A stretch of 64,000 nt of DNA from Vicinamibacterales bacterium (GCA_036504215.1 DASXVO010000054.1:186001-250000); one strand, 5' to 3'. Counted from the stretch's first letter, positions 33,365-44,360 are shown. Notes: a model not told the origin generated them from the sequence alone. Program-made: numbers and translations.

Positions 33365-33709
33365 TCTTCATTCCTATCGACGTTCCCCGTCCCGCAGCGA
33401 CTGCTGTGCCCGGGCGGGGCGGCTCTTCCGAACGGCGCCCACGGCGTCCGATCACGCCACAGTACGTGACCCGCCGCCGCGGAGACGCGGTGTATGCGTC
33501 GTATCGTCCAGGCCGTTCGCTCTGACGCACGCGATCAGGCCTGCTGAGGGGAGGCCGACATGAACCGGCACCGCGTGCGGCGCGCAGGCTTGCGGCGAAG
33601 CTGATTGAGGAGTTGCTGCCAGCGATGCGAAAGGCACGTGGCGAGGCGCCGGTCCGCGGCCTGAGTGTCCGTCAGGCGGCCGGTGTTGCTCGCTCAGCAC
33701 AAAGTCCGT
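33365..33709. other. 345-bp region without a supported gene
   Basis: Short frames only. A plus-strand stretch around 33596-33690 (peptide KLIEELLPAMRKARG) looks like the end of a degraded small protein but has no start. It probably belongs with the adjacent nucleotidyltransferase remnant as decayed accessory DNA. Confidence 0.4.
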
Positions 33710-34501
33710 CTACTTCAGCAGCGTCCTCGTGCCCCTGATCTTCTGGCTGCTCAGCGTGCCGAGGAAGCCGGGAATCAGGCGATCCATCAGCTCGAAGAAG
33801 GAGGACAGCGCCGGCGTGTCCTGCTGCGGGTTGTACAGCACCTCTTCGCGGAACGTCTCGGAGTAGAGCGTCGCGCCCGTCCGGCCATCGATGAAGACGA
33901 ACCGCGGCCGGAGGATGTACCCCTTGCGCTCCATGTATGCGCGAACCGGCTCGACCGTGCGCCGGCCGTACGCATCGATCTGCTCCCGCTCGCGCTGCAC
34001 GTATCCGGACCGCGCATGCGGCGTGAACAGCACCGTGCCGGTCACAATCAGCGGGCTCTGGAACTCCTCGCCGAGCTTCTTCCAGTAGTTGGCGTTCGCG
34101 AACACGGTGTCGTACGCCTCGAGGTCCTTCTCGTCCTTGATCTGCTTGGGCAGCGTCGAGGCTTTGGCGGGGTCCGGCGCGCCGGCGCCCGTGCCGTCGC
34201 CTTCGGCCGGCTTCTGCTCGGCGGCCACCTCGGTCAGCGGGATGACGTCGGCCTCGATCACCTTCATGTTCGACTTCGTGCGCAACTGGCTGCGCAGGAG
34301 CCGCACCGTCTCCATGTTCGCATCCACGTCGTCGGATCCGCCGGCGACGAAGCCGGCGACCAGGACGCGCTGGAACGGCGAGACATCGAGCTTCGGCGTG
34401 ATCGGCGTCTCGATGGCCACCTCGTACGAACTGGTGCCGCAGGCGCCGACCGAGAGCGCCGCAGCCAGGCTAGCGAGTGCGACGACGGCTCGCGCGGTCA
34501 T
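33710..34501 (-). CDS. Lipoprotein of unknown function
   Basis: A 263-residue protein with a lipobox signal (LSVGAC, Cys21). The body is a mixed alpha/beta domain with VLVAGFVAGG near residue 45, YWKKLGEEFQSPLIVTGTVLF near 139 and FVFIDGRTGATLYSETFREE near 205, a pattern seen in outer-membrane-associated GNA1162/CsgG-like lipoproteins that bind other envelope proteins; I cannot assign it more closely. The start overlaps the end of the upstream TPR gene by 32 bp, so the two are coupled. Confidence 0.8.
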   Translation of the reverse strand: MTARAVVALASLAAALSVGACGTSSYEVAIETPITPKLDVSPFQRVLVAGFVAGGSDDVDANMETVRLLRSQLRTKSNMKVIEADVIPLTEVAAEQKPAEGDGTGAGAPDPAKASTLPKQIKDEKDLEAYDTVFANANYWKKLGEEFQSPLIVTGTVLFTPHARSGYVQREREQIDAYGRRTVEPVRAYMERKGYILRPRFVFIDGRTGATLYSETFREEVLYNPQQDTPALSSFFELMDRLIPGFLGTLSSQKIRGTRTLLK

Positions 34502-34826
34502 TGATTTCCTTGAAGAATTCGTAGTTTTGACGGACGAGCACGTTCTTCGGGGCGAGCGCCATCGCCTTCTCGTAGGCCTGGCGCGCCTTGTCGAACAGTC
34601 CCTCGTGCTCGTACGCGATGGCCAGGTTGTTGTACGCGGCGGCGTATTGCGGGTCGAGCTCGACGGCTTTCTCCCAGCGGAACAGGGCCTCTTTCCAGAG
34701 ACCCTTCTGGGCGACGTCGATGCCGAACGCGACCTGGGCCTTCGCCTCGCTCCTGGCGTTCGCGGCGAGCGCCAGGGGAGCGGCAACGGCAATCATCAGC
34801 AGAGTGAAGGCAACGATCCTGCGCAT
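34470..34826 (-). CDS. Exported TPR-repeat protein
   Basis: A 118-residue protein with a signal peptide (residues 1-21, ending ALAANA) and about two tetratricopeptide repeats (WEKAVELDPQYAAAYNNLAIAYEHEG, read in parts, and ARQAYEKAMALAPKN), followed by a charged tail. TPRs bind partner proteins; the partner may be the lipoprotein encoded next, whose start codon lies inside this gene. Likely periplasmic. Small size and only two repeats mean it needs other helices or partners to be stable. Confidence 0.85.
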   Translation of the reverse strand: MRRIVAFTLLMIAVAAPLALAANARSEAKAQVAFGIDVAQKGLWKEALFRWEKAVELDPQYAAAYNNLAIAYEHEGLFDKARQAYEKAMALAPKNVLVRQNYEFFKEINDRASRRRTR

Positions 34827-35201
34827 CGGACTCCTAAGGATGATCCCACTATAGTCGTTCGCCCCTGGACTGGCAATTGACCGACACCATCGTCTCCCCA
34901 GGTGCTACAGCAAAGCCGGTGCCACCGAGGATCCTGCGATTCTCCGGCACGTGTTGAGACCCGGTTTACGACATTCGTCGGACGCGTCACCCGGGAGGGA
35001 CGGATCGCCGCCACCCCTTGCGTCGTCACGTTCCGCTCCCTATATTGACGATGAGGTCGGGCGCCGCCGGTTCCGGCGGTGCGCTGGATCTCTGTCCGCC
35101 AGAGTGTCCTGCTCACCCATCTAGTTTGCCGTTCTCATCCCAATCGCGACGTCGGAGCCGCGAAAGCCGGTCGGCCGCCGCGTGCGGAGGCGAGGGGGGA
35201 C
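34827..35201. other. 375-bp divergent intergenic region
   Basis: Lies between the TPR gene (minus) and dprA (plus). A TATATT at about 35041 could be a -10 box for dprA. No RNA gene, repeat or hairpin of note is seen. Confidence 0.4.
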
Positions 35202-36272
35202 ATGCTGGCGCTCGAAGACTACGTGGCACTGTCCGGCTGGTGGAAACCGCGGCGAACGGAAGTCCCGGACTTCCTGCGGCGGTCGTCCGACGACCTGGTG
35301 CTCGAGCAGGTCATCGACGCGGTACGCCCGGGTCTCGCGCCCGACGCGATTGCCGCAAGGCTGCGTACGCGGGCGGCCCACGACCTGGCCAAGGCCGCCA
35401 GTCTCGACATCCTGACGATTCCGTGGGGCGATCCGCGGTATCCGCGCCTCCTCGGGGCCATTCCCGATCCGCCGCTGGTGCTGTGGCTGAAGGGACAGCC
35501 CGAGTCGCTCCACAGGCCCTGCGTGGCGATGGTCGGGTCGAGGGCGGCGTCGCCATACGGGCTCGAGGTGGTGTCGCGGCTGGCAGGCGAACTGGCCGCC
35601 GCCGGCGCCACCATCGTCAGCGGGCTGGCGCGCGGCGTGGATTCGGCCGGGCACCGCGCCGCCCTGGGGGCGGATGGCGACACGGTGGCGGTCCTGGGAT
35701 CGGGGCCGGACATCGTGTATCCGCCCGAGCATGGGGCGCTGGCGGCGACGATAGCCGAGCGGGGCGCGCTCGTCAGCGAGTGGCCGCCGGGCACGCCGCC
35801 CGAGCGCTTTCGATTTCCGGCGCGCAATCGCATCATCAGCGGTCTCTCCCTGGCTGTCATTGTCATCGAAGCCGCGGAGAAGAGCGGGTCACTCATCACG
35901 GCCGAATTCGCCCTGTCGCAGGGCCGTGAGGTCATGGCGGTGCCCGGCAGCGTGCTCTCAGGCCGCCACACCGGCTGCCACCACCTGCTCCGCGACGGCG
36001 CCACGCTGGTCGAAACGTCGGGTGACGTGCTGGCGGTGCTCCGAACCAGTTCCCTCCGGCCACTGCTCGAATCCTCCGGCCAATCAACCGTCCTCGACAA
36101 CCCCATCCTGTCGGCGATGGTGGCCGGCGAGAGCTACGACTTGGACGGAATAGGCCGCCAGACCGGCCAGACTCCGGCTCAGCTCCTGCCCGGTCTGCTC
36201 GAACTCGAGTTGCAGGGCTCGATTCGCCGCGTTCGGAGCGGCAGGTTCGTGCGAGCCGGGCGAACGTGCTAA
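35202..36272 (+). CDS. dprA: DNA-processing protein DprA
   Basis: Loads RecA on incoming single-stranded DNA during transformation. The 356-residue protein has the Rossmann-like DprA domain: VAMVGSRAASPYG near residue 109, GATIVSGLARGVDSAGHRAAL near 136, FPARNRIISGLS near 206 and EAAEKSGSLITAEFA near 224, with a C-terminal winged-helix-like region. The ATG at 35202 has a purine-rich GGGGGG upstream and begins at the SAM-like domain; an in-frame ATG at 35079 would add 41 unrelated residues. Together with comF it suggests natural competence capacity. Confidence 0.94.
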   Translation: MLALEDYVALSGWWKPRRTEVPDFLRRSSDDLVLEQVIDAVRPGLAPDAIAARLRTRAAHDLAKAASLDILTIPWGDPRYPRLLGAIPDPPLVLWLKGQPESLHRPCVAMVGSRAASPYGLEVVSRLAGELAAAGATIVSGLARGVDSAGHRAALGADGDTVAVLGSGPDIVYPPEHGALAATIAERGALVSEWPPGTPPERFRFPARNRIISGLSLAVIVIEAAEKSGSLITAEFALSQGREVMAVPGSVLSGRHTGCHHLLRDGATLVETSGDVLAVLRTSSLRPLLESSGQSTVLDNPILSAMVAGESYDLDGIGRQTGQTPAQLLPGLLELELQGSIRRVRSGRFVRAGRTC

Positions 36273-36324
36273 CGTAAGTCGGATGGACGGGGTCGAACCT
36301 CGTCAGTTCGGCGGTAGAAGACTG

Positions 36325-39066
36325 ATGGCCAAATCACTCGTCATCGTGGAATCGCCTGCCAAGGCAAAGACGCTCACCCGCTTCCTGGGGAAGGACTATC
36401 GCGTGGAGGCCAGCTTCGGCCACATCCGCGACCTGCCGGAGAGCGCCGAAGAAGTTCCCGCTGAGATTCGTGACAAGAAGTGGGCGAACCTGGGCGTGGA
36501 TACCGACGGAGATTTCAAGCCCTACTACGTCATTCCCGCGTCGAAACGGCGCCACGTCACTGCTCTGCGGTCCGCGATGAAGGATGCCACTCAGGTGCTG
36601 CTCGCGACCGACCCCGACCGCGAAGGGGAGTCGATCAGCTCGCATCTGAAGGACGTGCTGAAGCCGAAGGTTCCGGTTCGCCGTGTGACGTTCCACGAGA
36701 TCACCCTCGAGGCCGTGCAGGAGGCCATCGCGCAGGCGCACGACCTCGACGAGAACCTGGTGAAGGCCCAGGAGAGCCGGCGGATTCTCGATCGCCTCTA
36801 CGGGTACACCCTGTCACCGGTGCTGTGGAAGAAGGTGAGGACAGGCCTCAGCGCCGGGCGGGTTCAGAGCGTTGCGGTGCGTCTGATCGTCGAACGCGAG
36901 GAAGCCAGGCGGGCGTTCCGGACGGCCACGTACTGGGACATCGAGGCCAGACTGTCGGGCGAAGGCCGCGAGTTCCCGGCCACGCTGGTGCGTGTCGGCA
37001 ACGCGCGCGTCGCCGTCGGTCGCGATTTCGACCCCGCCACCGGCGCACTGACCGGCAAGGGTGTGCGACACCTCGATGAGCCGGCGGCGCGCCGGGTCGC
37101 CGCCGCCATTCGCCACAACTTGCCGTGGCGAGTCACCGCCGTGGACCTGCGTCCCGGCACCGAGCGCCCGGCGCCGCCCTTCACCACCTCCACGCTCACG
37201 CAGGAAGCCAGCCGCAAGCTCGGGTTCTCGACGAGCCGGACGATGCGGATTGCGCAGCGGCTGAAGGACGGCGTGGAACTGGCCGACGGGACGATCGAAG
37301 GCATCATCACCTATCATCGAACCGACTCCACGACGCTCAGCGACAAGGCCCTCACTGAATCGGGCCGGGCGATCCGCGCGATGTTCGGCGACGAGTACTA
37401 CCAGGGCCCACGCCGCTACCAGACGCAGGTCCGCAACGCGCAGGAGGCCCACGAGGCCATCCGGCCGACGGACTTCAGGTTGACGCCGCAGCAACTCACC
37501 GGGGTGCTCGACGCCGACGAGTTGCGCCTCTACGACCTGATCTGGAAGCGCACGATGGCGTCGCAGATGCCCGACGCGCGCATCCTGAAGACAACCGTCG
37601 AACTCACCGCGACCGGCCCGGACGACGAGCCGTGCGCGCTGACGGCGACAGGCAAGGCGATCGAGTTCGCCGGCTACCGCCGCGCGTACGTCGAGGGCAG
37701 CGACGATCCTGACAGCGAGCTCGAGGCGCAGGAGACGATTCTCCCTGCATTCAAGGAGGGTGATCTGGTCGTGGCGCCCGGGTCCGCAGCGGACGCACGG
37801 GCACGGGCCTCGCTCGTCGGCCTCGATCCGAAGAAGCACGAGACGACGCCGCCGGCGCGGTTCACCGAGGCGTCGCTCATCAAGAAGCTCGAGGAGGAAG
37901 GCATCGGCCGGCCGTCCACCTACGAGCCGACGATCGAGACGATTCTCAAGCGCGGCTATGTCTTTCGGCAGGGCAAGGCACTGGTCCCGAGTTTCACGGC
38001 GTTCGCGGTCACCTATCTGCTGCGCGATCACTTCTCCGACTTCGTGGACATCAGTTTCACGGCGGAGATGGAGAAGGACCTCGACGAGATTTCCAACGGC
38101 GAGCGTCCCTGGATCGATTTCATCCGTGAGTTCTTCCGCGGCGACGGCCGGCACCACAAGGGCCTCGAAGGGATGGCTCAGGAAGGCGAGCAGCGGATCG
38201 ACTACCCGGTGATCGACATCGGCGAGGATCCGGACAGCGGTCAGCCGGTTCGGGTTCGCATCGGGAAGTTCGGTCCGTTCCTGCAGGTGGGCGATGGTGG
38301 TGCCGGGAACACCGCCTCGCTGCCGGACGACCTCCCGCCGGCCGATCTCTCCGTGGAACGCGCGATGTCGCTCGTCCGCGCGAAGGCCGCCGGGCCGCGC
38401 GAACTCGGCGTCGATCCGGCCACCGGGCAGACGGTGTACCTCGCGACGGGCCGGTTCGGCCCGTATGTTCAGCTCGGCGAGACGCCCGAGAAACCGGCGA
38501 AGGGCGCGAAGGGTGCGAAGGGTGCGAAGGCCGAGAAGGCCGCGAAGGTCGAGAAGCCGAGGCGTGCCTCTTTGCCGCGCGGCGTCACCGAAGCGGAAAT
38601 GGACCTCCCACTGGCGCTCAAGCTGCTGAGTCTCCCGCGGGTCCTTGGGACGCATCCCGAGAGTGGCGAGTCGATCGCGGCCAGCGTCGGGCGCTTCGGT
38701 CCGTACGTCAAACACGGCGACGAGTTCCGGTCGCTCGAACCGGACGACGACGTCTATACGATTACGCTGGACAGGGCAGTCGCCCTGCTCCAGGCGCCCA
38801 AGCAGAGCCGTCGTCGCCAGTCCGCGGCACTGACCGTGCTGCGCGAACTGGGCGCCCGCGAAGACGGCGCCACGGTCAAGCTGTTCGAGGGCCGCTACGG
38901 CCCGTACGTGTCGGACGGCAAGACCAACGCGTCGTTGCCGAAGGGGACCGATCCCACCACCCTGGGCCTGCGCGAGGCGGTCGAACTGATCGACGCGCGT
39001 GCGGCTCTCGGACCACGCAAGAAGGGTGGCGCGCGGCGCAAGCGGGCCGCAGCCGGGGTTTCCTGA
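36325..39066 (+). CDS. topA: DNA topoisomerase I
   Basis: Type IA topoisomerase relaxing negative supercoils, 913 residues. Toprim domain SLVIVESPAKAKTL (residue 4) with TDPDREGE near 95; active-site tyrosine in ITYHRTDSTTLS near residue 332 (histidine where E. coli has methionine). The C-terminal third has three repeat modules of the GRFGPYV type (near 640, 715, 795 and again at 855) instead of four-cysteine zinc ribbons. A lysine/glycine/alanine-rich linker lies near 735-755. The ATG at 36325 is chosen because MAKSLVIVES is the family start. trmFO follows 2 bp later. Confidence 0.96.
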   Translation: MAKSLVIVESPAKAKTLTRFLGKDYRVEASFGHIRDLPESAEEVPAEIRDKKWANLGVDTDGDFKPYYVIPASKRRHVTALRSAMKDATQVLLATDPDREGESISSHLKDVLKPKVPVRRVTFHEITLEAVQEAIAQAHDLDENLVKAQESRRILDRLYGYTLSPVLWKKVRTGLSAGRVQSVAVRLIVEREEARRAFRTATYWDIEARLSGEGREFPATLVRVGNARVAVGRDFDPATGALTGKGVRHLDEPAARRVAAAIRHNLPWRVTAVDLRPGTERPAPPFTTSTLTQEASRKLGFSTSRTMRIAQRLKDGVELADGTIEGIITYHRTDSTTLSDKALTESGRAIRAMFGDEYYQGPRRYQTQVRNAQEAHEAIRPTDFRLTPQQLTGVLDADELRLYDLIWKRTMASQMPDARILKTTVELTATGPDDEPCALTATGKAIEFAGYRRAYVEGSDDPDSELEAQETILPAFKEGDLVVAPGSAADARARASLVGLDPKKHETTPPARFTEASLIKKLEEEGIGRPSTYEPTIETILKRGYVFRQGKALVPSFTAFAVTYLLRDHFSDFVDISFTAEMEKDLDEISNGERPWIDFIREFFRGDGRHHKGLEGMAQEGEQRIDYPVIDIGEDPDSGQPVRVRIGKFGPFLQVGDGGAGNTASLPDDLPPADLSVERAMSLVRAKAAGPRELGVDPATGQTVYLATGRFGPYVQLGETPEKPAKGAKGAKGAKAEKAAKVEKPRRASLPRGVTEAEMDLPLALKLLSLPRVLGTHPESGESIAASVGRFGPYVKHGDEFRSLEPDDDVYTITLDRAVALLQAPKQSRRRQSAALTVLRELGAREDGATVKLFEGRYGPYVSDGKTNASLPKGTDPTTLGLREAVELIDARAALGPRKKGGARRKRAAAGVS

Positions 39067-39068
39067 CC

Positions 39069-40559
39069 ATGGTGCACATCGTCGGCGGCGGGCTGGCGGG
39101 GTGCGAGGCCGCCTGGCAGCTCGCGCGGCGGGGCGTGGCAGTCACCATCCACGAGATGCGGCCGGTCCGTCCGACCGATGTCCACAAGACCGACCGGCTG
39201 GCCGAGTTGGTCTGCAGCAACTCCTTCCGAAGCGACAAGCTGGACAACGCCGTCGGGCTCCTGAAGGAGGAGATGCGGCATCTCGACTCGCTGGTGATGC
39301 GCGTGGCCGATGAGGTGCGCGTGCCGGCCGGCGCGGCGCTGGCCGTCGATCGCGAGCGCTTTGCCGATCGCGTCACCGAACTGGTGACCCACGATCCGCT
39401 CATCACGCTGGTGCGGGAAGAGATCACCGACATTCCCGAGCCGCAAGGCGCGGATGGGCCCGTCATCATCGCAACCGGGCCGCTGACCTCGCAGCCGCTG
39501 TCGGACCGCATTGCCGCGCTCGTCGGCCGGGCCCACCTCTACTTCTACGACGCCGTCAGTCCCATCGTTCTCGCCGAGACGGTCGACCAATCCCGCGTGT
39601 TTCGGGCGTCACGATGGGCACGAAGCCTTCGAGGCGCCGAGGCCGCGAACGTCGCGCAGGACCTCAGCCCCGCCGATGATCGGTCCGGCTCCGGCCCCGC
39701 CAGGGCCTGCGGCGTGGACGATGGCGAAGGCGACTATCTGAACTGTCCGTTCACCGCGGAGGAGTATGCGCGCTTCCACGACGCCCTGATGACGGCCGAG
39801 CGCGCGGCGCTGCACGACTTCGAGAAGGAGAAGTTCTTCGAGGGCTGCCTGCCGATCGAGGTGATGGCACATCGCGGGCCGGACACGCTGCGGTTTGGCC
39901 CGATGAAGCCCGTGGGGCTCGTCGATCCGAAGACCGGACGCGGGGCGTACGCGGTCGTGCAGTTGCGTCAGGACAACCTCGCGGCGGATCACTACAGTCT
40001 CGTCGGGTTCCAGACGCAGTTGAAGTGGGCCGAGCAGGCGCGTGTGTTCCGGCTGATCCCGGGGCTCGAGCATGCCGAGTTCGTGCGGTTCGGCCTCGTG
40101 CACCGCAACACGTACATCAACGGCCCGACCGTGCTGGCCGACACGTGGCAAGTCCGTACGCGGCCGCTGCTGTTCTTCGCGGGACAGGTCTCCGGCGTGG
40201 AAGGCTACGTGGAGTCGGCGGCCTCAGGGCTGCTGGCTGGAATCAACGCGGCTGCGGTGGCGCACGGACGAGCCACGTCGGCGCCGCCGAGGACGACGGC
40301 CATCGGGGCCTTGGGGTACTATGTGTCGCACGCCGAGCCGAAACACTACCAGCCGAGCAATGTCACATTCGGGATCATGGCGCCTCTCGAGCCGATGGAC
40401 CGACGGTTGCGGCGCGATCGCAAGGCCCGCAACGAGGCGATCTCGGCGCGGGCGCTGACAGAACTGGACGTGTGGCACCGGGAGCACGGGCGAGACGCTT
40501 GTGCCTCTCGGGAACTGATGAGTGGGACAGGCGTCCCGCCTGTCCCGGTGACGCGTTAG
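39069..40559 (+). CDS. trmFO: Methylenetetrahydrofolate-tRNA (uracil-5-)-methyltransferase
   Basis: Folate- and FAD-dependent enzyme making m5U54 in tRNA, 496 residues (family about 440). FAD motif VHIVGGGLAGCEAAWQLA at the N-terminus, CSNSFRSD near 57, then FYDAVSPIV, DYLNCPF near 225, the GFQTQLKW and RFGLVHRNTYI segments. About 34 extra residues (LRGAEAANVAQDLSPADDR and following) interrupt the sequence between FRASRW and DYLNCP, and the last about 25 residues come from REP sequence. Both additions keep the frame. It overlaps nothing but abuts topA by 2 bp; the Xer recombinase follows. Confidence 0.95.
   Translation: MVHIVGGGLAGCEAAWQLARRGVAVTIHEMRPVRPTDVHKTDRLAELVCSNSFRSDKLDNAVGLLKEEMRHLDSLVMRVADEVRVPAGAALAVDRERFADRVTELVTHDPLITLVREEITDIPEPQGADGPVIIATGPLTSQPLSDRIAALVGRAHLYFYDAVSPIVLAETVDQSRVFRASRWARSLRGAEAANVAQDLSPADDRSGSGPARACGVDDGEGDYLNCPFTAEEYARFHDALMTAERAALHDFEKEKFFEGCLPIEVMAHRGPDTLRFGPMKPVGLVDPKTGRGAYAVVQLRQDNLAADHYSLVGFQTQLKWAEQARVFRLIPGLEHAEFVRFGLVHRNTYINGPTVLADTWQVRTRPLLFFAGQVSGVEGYVESAASGLLAGINAAAVAHGRATSAPPRTTAIGALGYYVSHAEPKHYQPSNVTFGIMAPLEPMDRRLRRDRKARNEAISARALTELDVWHREHGRDACASRELMSGTGVPPVPVTR
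40490..40547 (+). repeat. Two REP-like palindromes at trmFO 3' end
   Basis: A degenerate copy (GAGCACGGGCGAGACGCTTG) and a clear variant hairpin GGGACAGGCG-TCCC-GCCTGTCCC beginning at 40523, preceded by GAGT. Both are translated as the tail of TrmFO (SGTGVPPVPVTR). Confidence 0.7.
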
Positions 40560-40591
40560 GCCGCCCGAACGACTCAGGGCTGAGCGAGGCT

Positions 40592-41575
40592 GTGAAAGAC
40601 ACACTGCGTGCCTTCCTCGCGTTCATCCGGCTGAACCGGAACGCTTCGGAGCACACGGTCCGGGCGTACGACAGCGATCTGTCGCAGTTGATTACCTACA
40701 TGGCGGGCCACTATCAGCGGCCGCGTCCGGATCTGCAGCCGTCGGATATCAGCCGTGTCGTGATCCGCGGGTTCCTCGCCGACCTGTTCCGGCAGGGGGA
40801 GTCGCGCGCAAGCGCGGCGCGGAAGCTGGCAGCCGTTCGTACGTTCCTCAAGTATTTGCGGCGTGAGGGGTTCATCGAGCAGGACCCTGGTCTGCTGGTG
40901 GCGACGCCCAGGCGCGAGCAGAAGATCCCGCTGCACCTCGAGGTGGAGGAGATGTCGCGCCTGCTCGAGACGCCCGACACCGCGACACCGCTCGGGCGCC
41001 GCGATCGGGCGATCCTCGAGTTGCTCTACGCCTCGGGGCTTCGATTGAGCGAACTGGTCGGCCTCGATCTCGAGGATGTGAATCTCGGGGGCCGAATGGT
41101 GCGGGTGATGGGAAAGGGGCGCAAGGAGCGCGTGGTGCCGTTCAACCAGAGCGCCACCGAGGCAATCCGCGCCTGGCTGCCCGACCGTGCCGCCTTGCAG
41201 GGTCGTGGCGGCGGTGCGATCGCGGGCGCCGGCCCGTCCAGCCGCGCGCCGAGGGTCGCCCCCGGGGCGAGAGCCGCGCGGCGGCGGTCCGGCGATGACG
41301 CCTTGTTCCTGAACTATCGGGGGACGCGGCTGTCGTCACGCCACGTGCACCGCCTCGTGCGCCACTACGTCACGGCGTGCAGCACCCGCTTCGGCATCAG
41401 CCCGCACGCGATCCGCCATTCGTTCGCGACGCACTTGCTCGAAGCGGGCGCGGACCTTCGAGCGATCCAGGAACTCCTCGGCCACGTCCGACTGAGCACG
41501 ACCCAGCGTTACACCCACGTGAACGCCGCGCAGTTGATGGACGTCTACCGCCGCGCGCACCCCAGGGCCAGGTAG
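40592..41575 (+). CDS. Tyrosine recombinase XerC/XerD
   Basis: Site-specific recombinase of 327 residues. N-terminal SAM-like DNA-binding domain (FLAFIRLNRNASEHTVRAY) and C-terminal catalytic domain with ASGLRLSELV (Arg), MGKGRKERVVP (Lys), HAIRHSFATHLL (His-xx-Arg), LGHVRLSTTQRYTHV (His and nucleophile Tyr). An insertion of about 30 residues rich in Gly, Ala, Arg and Ser (near 205-235) separates catalytic strands. The GTG at 40592 is the chosen start, 32 bp after trmFO. The neighbourhood topA-trmFO-xer is conserved in many bacteria and fits chromosome dimer resolution; whether it is XerC or XerD is not settled. Confidence 0.92.
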   Translation: MKDTLRAFLAFIRLNRNASEHTVRAYDSDLSQLITYMAGHYQRPRPDLQPSDISRVVIRGFLADLFRQGESRASAARKLAAVRTFLKYLRREGFIEQDPGLLVATPRREQKIPLHLEVEEMSRLLETPDTATPLGRRDRAILELLYASGLRLSELVGLDLEDVNLGGRMVRVMGKGRKERVVPFNQSATEAIRAWLPDRAALQGRGGGAIAGAGPSSRAPRVAPGARAARRRSGDDALFLNYRGTRLSSRHVHRLVRHYVTACSTRFGISPHAIRHSFATHLLEAGADLRAIQELLGHVRLSTTQRYTHVNAAQLMDVYRRAHPRAR

Positions 41576-41585
41576 CACGTCGACG

Positions 41586-42983
<1,398 letters not shown>

Positions 42984-43061
42984 AGTCGTCCTCGCTGCCT
43001 GAGGCCGCGTGTTCGCGGTCCCACCTGTCGGGCCAGGAGTGCCGTCCTGCCCGGCAACTTC

Positions 43062-44360
43062 CTACCGCAGCCAGTCCTCGCCGGTCGTCAGCGGCAGGGT
43101 GACGCGGAAGCGCGTCCCCTGCCCCGGCGCCGTCGCCAGGTCGATGTGGCCGTTGTGCGCGTCCACGATCTTCCGCACGATCGCCAGACCGAGGCCTGAA
43201 CCCTGTGGCTTGGTCGTGAAGAACGGATTGAACACTCGTTCGAGCAACTCCGCCTGCACGCCCGGCCCATCGTCGGCCACCTCGACGACCAGCGTCGCAG
43301 AGGGATCCTGCCCGCCAGGCATCGCGACCGGTTCCTGGTACTCTTCGCCCTGAGCGGCCGTGATGGCGATCGTGCCATTGCCGCCCAGCGCCTCCAGGGC
43401 GTTGATGATCAGGTTGCTGAACAACTGGCACAGCTGATGATGGTCCGCCTGGATCAGCGGCAGCTGTTCCTGGATGTTCATCGTGACATTGACGCCGCCG
43501 CGCGCCACCTTGCGCTCGGCTGTCGTGACCGCGTCGTGCAGCACCTGTGCGATCGACGTGCGCTCGACCTGCAACCGGATCGGCCGGACGAAGTCGAGCA
43601 CCTCGAGGACGATCGCATTCGCGATCTTCGCCTCGCTGATGATGTCGTTCAGCAGGGACTGCGCATCCGGCGAGTCGGGGATCCGCCGGCGCAGGAGGCC
43701 GGCCATGACTTCGATGCCGGCCAGCGGGTTCTTGACCTCGTGCGCGATCGTGGCCGCCATCTCGCCCAGCGCTGCGAGCCGATCGCGCAGCCGTTCACGC
43801 TCCTCCATCTGCTCGACGAGCGTCAGGTCCTTGAAGAACAGCGCCGCCCCTTCGGGTTCGCCGCGTTCATCGAGGATGAGCGAGAGCGTGTAGCCGATGA
43901 CCTTGCCGGATGGCTTGAGTCGAATCTCCGCGCGGTTGGGCAGATGCGCCAGGTCGAATGAGGCTCCGAGGATCCTGATGACGTCCTGCTGTTCGCTGAG
44001 CACCTCGGTGTACGGCCGGCCCACATCGTTGTCGTGCGGCTGGATGTCGAAGATGCGATACGCGACCTGGTTCATCATCCTGACCGTGCCGTCGCGCGTG
44101 ATGGCCAGGACGCCGTTCCGCATGCTCTGAACCATCAGGCGGAAGAACCGGTCGGTCACCGGCGTGCCGGGTTCGGTGGCATCCGCGACGGCCGGGGCGA
44201 CCAGCTTCCGCGTTCGGACGGGCTGGGCCGCCGCCGCGCGCGAACGCCGTTCGGGAGGGTCGCTCATGGCGTGTGGGTGGTCCTTCTCAGTAAACAGAGG
44301 CGCGAGTGATTTCAATAGTGTAACCGTCGCCCGACTTGCTGCCAAGCTGCTTTGGTCCAT
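43062..44360 (-). CDS. PAS-domain sensor histidine kinase
   Basis: A 432-residue cytoplasmic kinase. A PAS domain spans about residues 75-185 (MRNGVLAITRDGTVRMMNQVA), then the HisKA helix with phospho-histidine in TIAHEVKNPLAG near 215, and the ATPase domain with NLIINALEAL, VADDGPGV and GSGLGLAIV. No membrane span is seen, so the signal is likely intracellular or redox. The ATG at 44360 has an AGGA site 4-5 nt upstream; an ATG at 44267 (401 residues) is an alternative start. It pairs with the NtrC-type regulator downstream. Confidence 0.95.
   Translation of the reverse strand: MDQSSLAASRATVTLLKSLAPLFTEKDHPHAMSDPPERRSRAAAAQPVRTRKLVAPAVADATEPGTPVTDRFFRLMVQSMRNGVLAITRDGTVRMMNQVAYRIFDIQPHDNDVGRPYTEVLSEQQDVIRILGASFDLAHLPNRAEIRLKPSGKVIGYTLSLILDERGEPEGAALFFKDLTLVEQMEERERLRDRLAALGEMAATIAHEVKNPLAGIEVMAGLLRRRIPDSPDAQSLLNDIISEAKIANAIVLEVLDFVRPIRLQVERTSIAQVLHDAVTTAERKVARGGVNVTMNIQEQLPLIQADHHQLCQLFSNLIINALEALGGNGTIAITAAQGEEYQEPVAMPGGQDPSATLVVEVADDGPGVQAELLERVFNPFFTTKPQGSGLGLAIVRKIVDAHNGHIDLATAPGQGTRFRVTLPLTTGEDWLR

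Noticed and set aside
36814-38715. 633-codon minus-strand frame inside topA
   Set aside because: It is a GC-rich shadow of topA.
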